Shown here: positions 6,467 through 8,118 of the stretch, in pieces | Layout: each line of letters starts with the position of its first letter | Numbering within the stretch: position 1 is the first letter of the stretch | NCBI GenBank assembly: GCA_045123975.1 | Contig: JBGVKV010000009.1 | Span: 1 to 8,118, forward strand | Reading direction: 5' to 3' | Source: SIG701 sp045123975 | Lineage (GTDB): Bacteria; Bacillota; Clostridia; Oscillospirales; CAG-272 | DNA length: 8,118 nt | Position numbers and translations under genes: made by a program | The notes under the pieces: generated by a model | What the model was told of the DNA's origin: nothing | Databases searched by the model: none | The model's input: the letters and a program-made list of their open reading frames with translations, nothing else

Positions 6467-7813
6467 CAGAATCGTTTCGCCGACCAGGTCGTAATCCATG
6501 GCGGCGGTGATCTTAACGTCTACCATTTCGCCTTCCTCGTACTTAGTGCCGGCGGGGGAGGTGAAATATACTTTACCGTCGATTTCCGGTGCATCGCAGC
6601 GGGTGCGGCCGAAGTAGGCCTCTGCCACCACGTCGTAACCCTCGCACAGAATGTGCTCGGTCTTGCCCACGAAGGACTGCTTCCAATTCTCGCTGATCTC
6701 TGCCTGGGTGGCCATCAGGATATCCGCCCGGTTCTGGGCGATCTGTGCGTCGATCTGATCGGGCATATCGTAGGCGGGAGTGCCCTCCTCACGGGAGTAG
6801 GGGAACACGCCCACGCACTCGAATTTTTCTTCTTTCACGAAACGGCACAGGGCCTCGAAATCCTCCTCCGTCTCTCCGGGGAAGCCGGTGATGAAGGTGG
6901 TGCGGAGCACGATGCCGGGCACGCCGTCGCGGAGGCGATGGATCGCGTCCTTGATGCACGCACAGTCACCGTGGCGGTTCATGCGGGCAAGGACGGGATC
7001 GGAGGCGTGCTGGAGGGGAATGTCGATGTACTTGACCACCCGGTCGTTTTGTGCCATCTCGCGGACCAATTCGGGTGTGATCTTGTCGGGATAGCAGTAC
7101 AGCAAACGGATCCAGGGGATGCTTGTGGCATCGGTGATTGCGCGGATCAGGCGGGGCAGGGCATATTCGCCGTACAAGTCAAATCCGTAAGCGGAGGTGT
7201 CCTGTGCTACCAAAATCAGCTCCTTGATGCCCATCTCGTCCAAGGTCTTTGCCTCGGCCACGATATCCTCCACGGTGCGGGATCGCATATTGCCCCGGAT
7301 GTAGGGGATGGCGCAGTAGGCGCAGCGGTTGTTGCAGCCCTCGGAGATCTTCAGATAGGCATAGGCATCGCCGGTGGTGACCACGCGGTCGCCGCCCAAT
7401 ACCAGCTTTTCCTTATCGTCGAAGCGGGCGTACTTTTCCTCCGTTTTGGCGAGCGCTGCCTCAATGGCTTCGGTAATGTTATGGATGGAACCGACGCCCA
7501 ATACCGCATCGATCTCCGGCATCTCCGTCAGGAGCTCCTCCCGGTACCGCTCGGGCAGGCAGCCGGTCACGATCAGCGCCTTCAGATTGGCGTTCTCCTT
7601 CAGCCAGGCCACGTCCAGAATGTTGTCGATGGCCTCTTGCTTGGCACTTTCAATGAAAGCGCAGGTGTTGACGATGACTACGTCCGCCTCGCTTTCCTCC
7701 GGCGTGATGGTGTATCCCCCCTGGGCAATGTGGGCCAGCATGACCTCCGTGTCCAGCTGATTTTTCGGGCAGCCCAGGGACACAAAGCCCACTTTGATAT
7801 CCGATTTTTTCAT
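6464..7813 (-). CDS. rimO: Ribosomal protein S12 methylthiotransferase RimO (radical SAM)
   Basis: RimO adds a methylthio group to a conserved aspartate of ribosomal protein S12 (Asp-88 in E. coli), using two 4Fe-4S clusters and S-adenosylmethionine. From the ATG at 7813 the protein has 449 residues, close to the 441 of E. coli RimO. The N-terminal UPF0004 domain carries the three cluster cysteines C15 (SLGCPKN), C51 (NTCAF) and C85 (TGCLPERY). The radical SAM motif CxxxCxxC is C160, C164, C167. RimO-type signatures over the related MiaB and MtaB are SLGCPKNQLDTE, YIDIPLQHASD and GRTRCDAPEIDG. A C-terminal TRAM domain spans about 380-446. All cluster cysteines are present. GGGAG at 7823-7819, 5 bases before the ATG, supports this start over an ATG at 7825 that has no site. 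It follows recX by 15 bases and precedes pgsA by 12. Confidence 0.93.
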   Translation of the reverse strand: MKKSDIKVGFVSLGCPKNQLDTEVMLAHIAQGGYTITPEESEADVVIVNTCAFIESAKQEAIDNILDVAWLKENANLKALIVTGCLPERYREELLTEMPEIDAVLGVGSIHNITEAIEAALAKTEEKYARFDDKEKLVLGGDRVVTTGDAYAYLKISEGCNNRCAYCAIPYIRGNMRSRTVEDIVAEAKTLDEMGIKELILVAQDTSAYGFDLYGEYALPRLIRAITDATSIPWIRLLYCYPDKITPELVREMAQNDRVVKYIDIPLQHASDPVLARMNRHGDCACIKDAIHRLRDGVPGIVLRTTFITGFPGETEEDFEALCRFVKEEKFECVGVFPYSREEGTPAYDMPDQIDAQIAQNRADILMATQAEISENWKQSFVGKTEHILCEGYDVVAEAYFGRTRCDAPEIDGKVYFTSPAGTKYEEGEMVDVKITAAMDYDLVGETIL

Positions 7814-7818
7814 AGTAT

Positions 7819-7823
7819 CTCCC
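7819..7823 (-). promoter_or_regulatory. rimO ribosome binding site that decides the start
   Basis: GGGAG on the minus strand lies 5 bases before the ATG at 7813. It falls inside the four codons that a start at 7825 would add, and nothing like a ribosome binding site precedes 7825, where the recX stop codon and CAT are found. The shorter form MKKSDIKVGF also matches the usual compact N-terminus of the family. Confidence 0.7.
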
Positions 7824-7828
7824 ATATG

Positions 7829-8118
7829 TTATTCGGCGTCAAAGGAAGCGATGGCCTCCTTGATCTCGCTGCCGGAATAGCCCATGCGAAGCAGGGACAG
7901 AACCATCTTCTGCTTCTCCTGGGGATCCGTCGGCACCTCGCCGTACTTTTTATCAATGATTACATGGAGCGCGCGGAGGAAATCCTCCTCGGGGATCTCA
8001 TCCAGCGCCGCCTCGATTACCTCGCGGGGGTATCCCTTGGCGGACAATTCCGCCACGATGCGGCGGCGGCCCCAGTATTTGCGGCGCAGATAGGTGTCGA
8101 TGGCGTGCTCCACCTGCA
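7829..8118 (-). CDS. recX: Regulatory protein RecX (5' truncated)
   Basis: RecX binds RecA filaments and limits RecA activity in recombination and the SOS response. Only the C-terminal part, about 95 residues, is in the window; the frame stays open to base 8118, so the true start lies beyond it. The visible sequence has the helical RecX repeats: a first one around YLRRKYWGRRRIVAELSAKGY, whose pattern of arginines and the G-rich turn is characteristic, continuing through IPEEDFLRALHVIIDKKYG, and a last one around KMVLSLLRMGYSGSEIKEAI. Whole RecX proteins are usually 150 to 270 residues. A GTG at 8113 is in frame but has no visible ribosome binding site and is probably an internal valine. recA is often a neighbour of recX in bacteria but cannot be seen here. 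It is probably co-transcribed with rimO, 15 bases downstream. Confidence 0.82.
   Translation of the reverse strand, partial: QVEHAIDTYLRRKYWGRRRIVAELSAKGYPREVIEAALDEIPEEDFLRALHVIIDKKYGEVPTDPQEKQKMVLSLLRMGYSGSEIKEAIASFDAE

Noticed and set aside
1..8118. Search by eye for CRISPR repeats, IS ends, tRNA genes, riboswitches, phage or toxin-antitoxin genes
   Set aside because: Nearly all bases lie in six recognised genes or their short gaps; the only non-coding stretch longer than 30 bases is the 86-base terminator region. No repeats or RNA folds beyond the terminator were seen.

Overview
The window looks like chromosomal DNA from a GC-rich member of the Clostridia (Bacillota), probably an anaerobic gut-type organism. 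The grounds are the strong preference for G or C at third codon positions, clear AGGAGG-type ribosome binding sites at short spacing, a MalF protein with the long N-terminal membrane extension I associate with clostridial maltodextrin permeases, and a recX-rimO-pgsA gene cluster. The assignment rests on recognition of protein families, not on a search.

The window holds two transcription units that converge. On the plus strand, positions 1 to about 5786 carry a carbohydrate import and degradation operon. It starts with the 3' part of an extracellular maltodextrin-type solute-binding protein, then a MalF-like permease, a MalG-like permease whose GTG start overlaps the malF stop, and a complete glycogen/maltodextrin phosphorylase (GT35, PLP lysine intact). 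The simplest reading is that linear alpha-glucans are captured outside the cell, imported through the MalF/MalG pore, and split by inorganic phosphate to glucose 1-phosphate in the cytoplasm. No ATPase subunit is encoded in the visible part. It may lie upstream of the window, or the importer may use a shared MsmK/MsiK-type ATPase encoded elsewhere.

On the minus strand, positions 8118 down to 5873 carry recX (5' end outside the window), rimO and pgsA, separated by only 12 to 15 bases and therefore probably one leftward operon. They act in RecA control, methylthiolation of ribosomal protein S12, and phosphatidylglycerol phosphate synthesis.

The two units meet at a strong, symmetric stem-loop (5831-5864) flanked by A and T tracts, which should stop transcription from both sides. 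Both promoters lie outside the window. I see no mobile elements, CRISPR arrays, RNA genes or phage genes. I do not see an undescribed system here. The points most worth checking are an apparent insertion of about 14 residues in the phosphorylase, the two-segment N-terminal membrane extension of MalF, the missing ATPase, and the start-codon choices for malG, rimO and pgsA.
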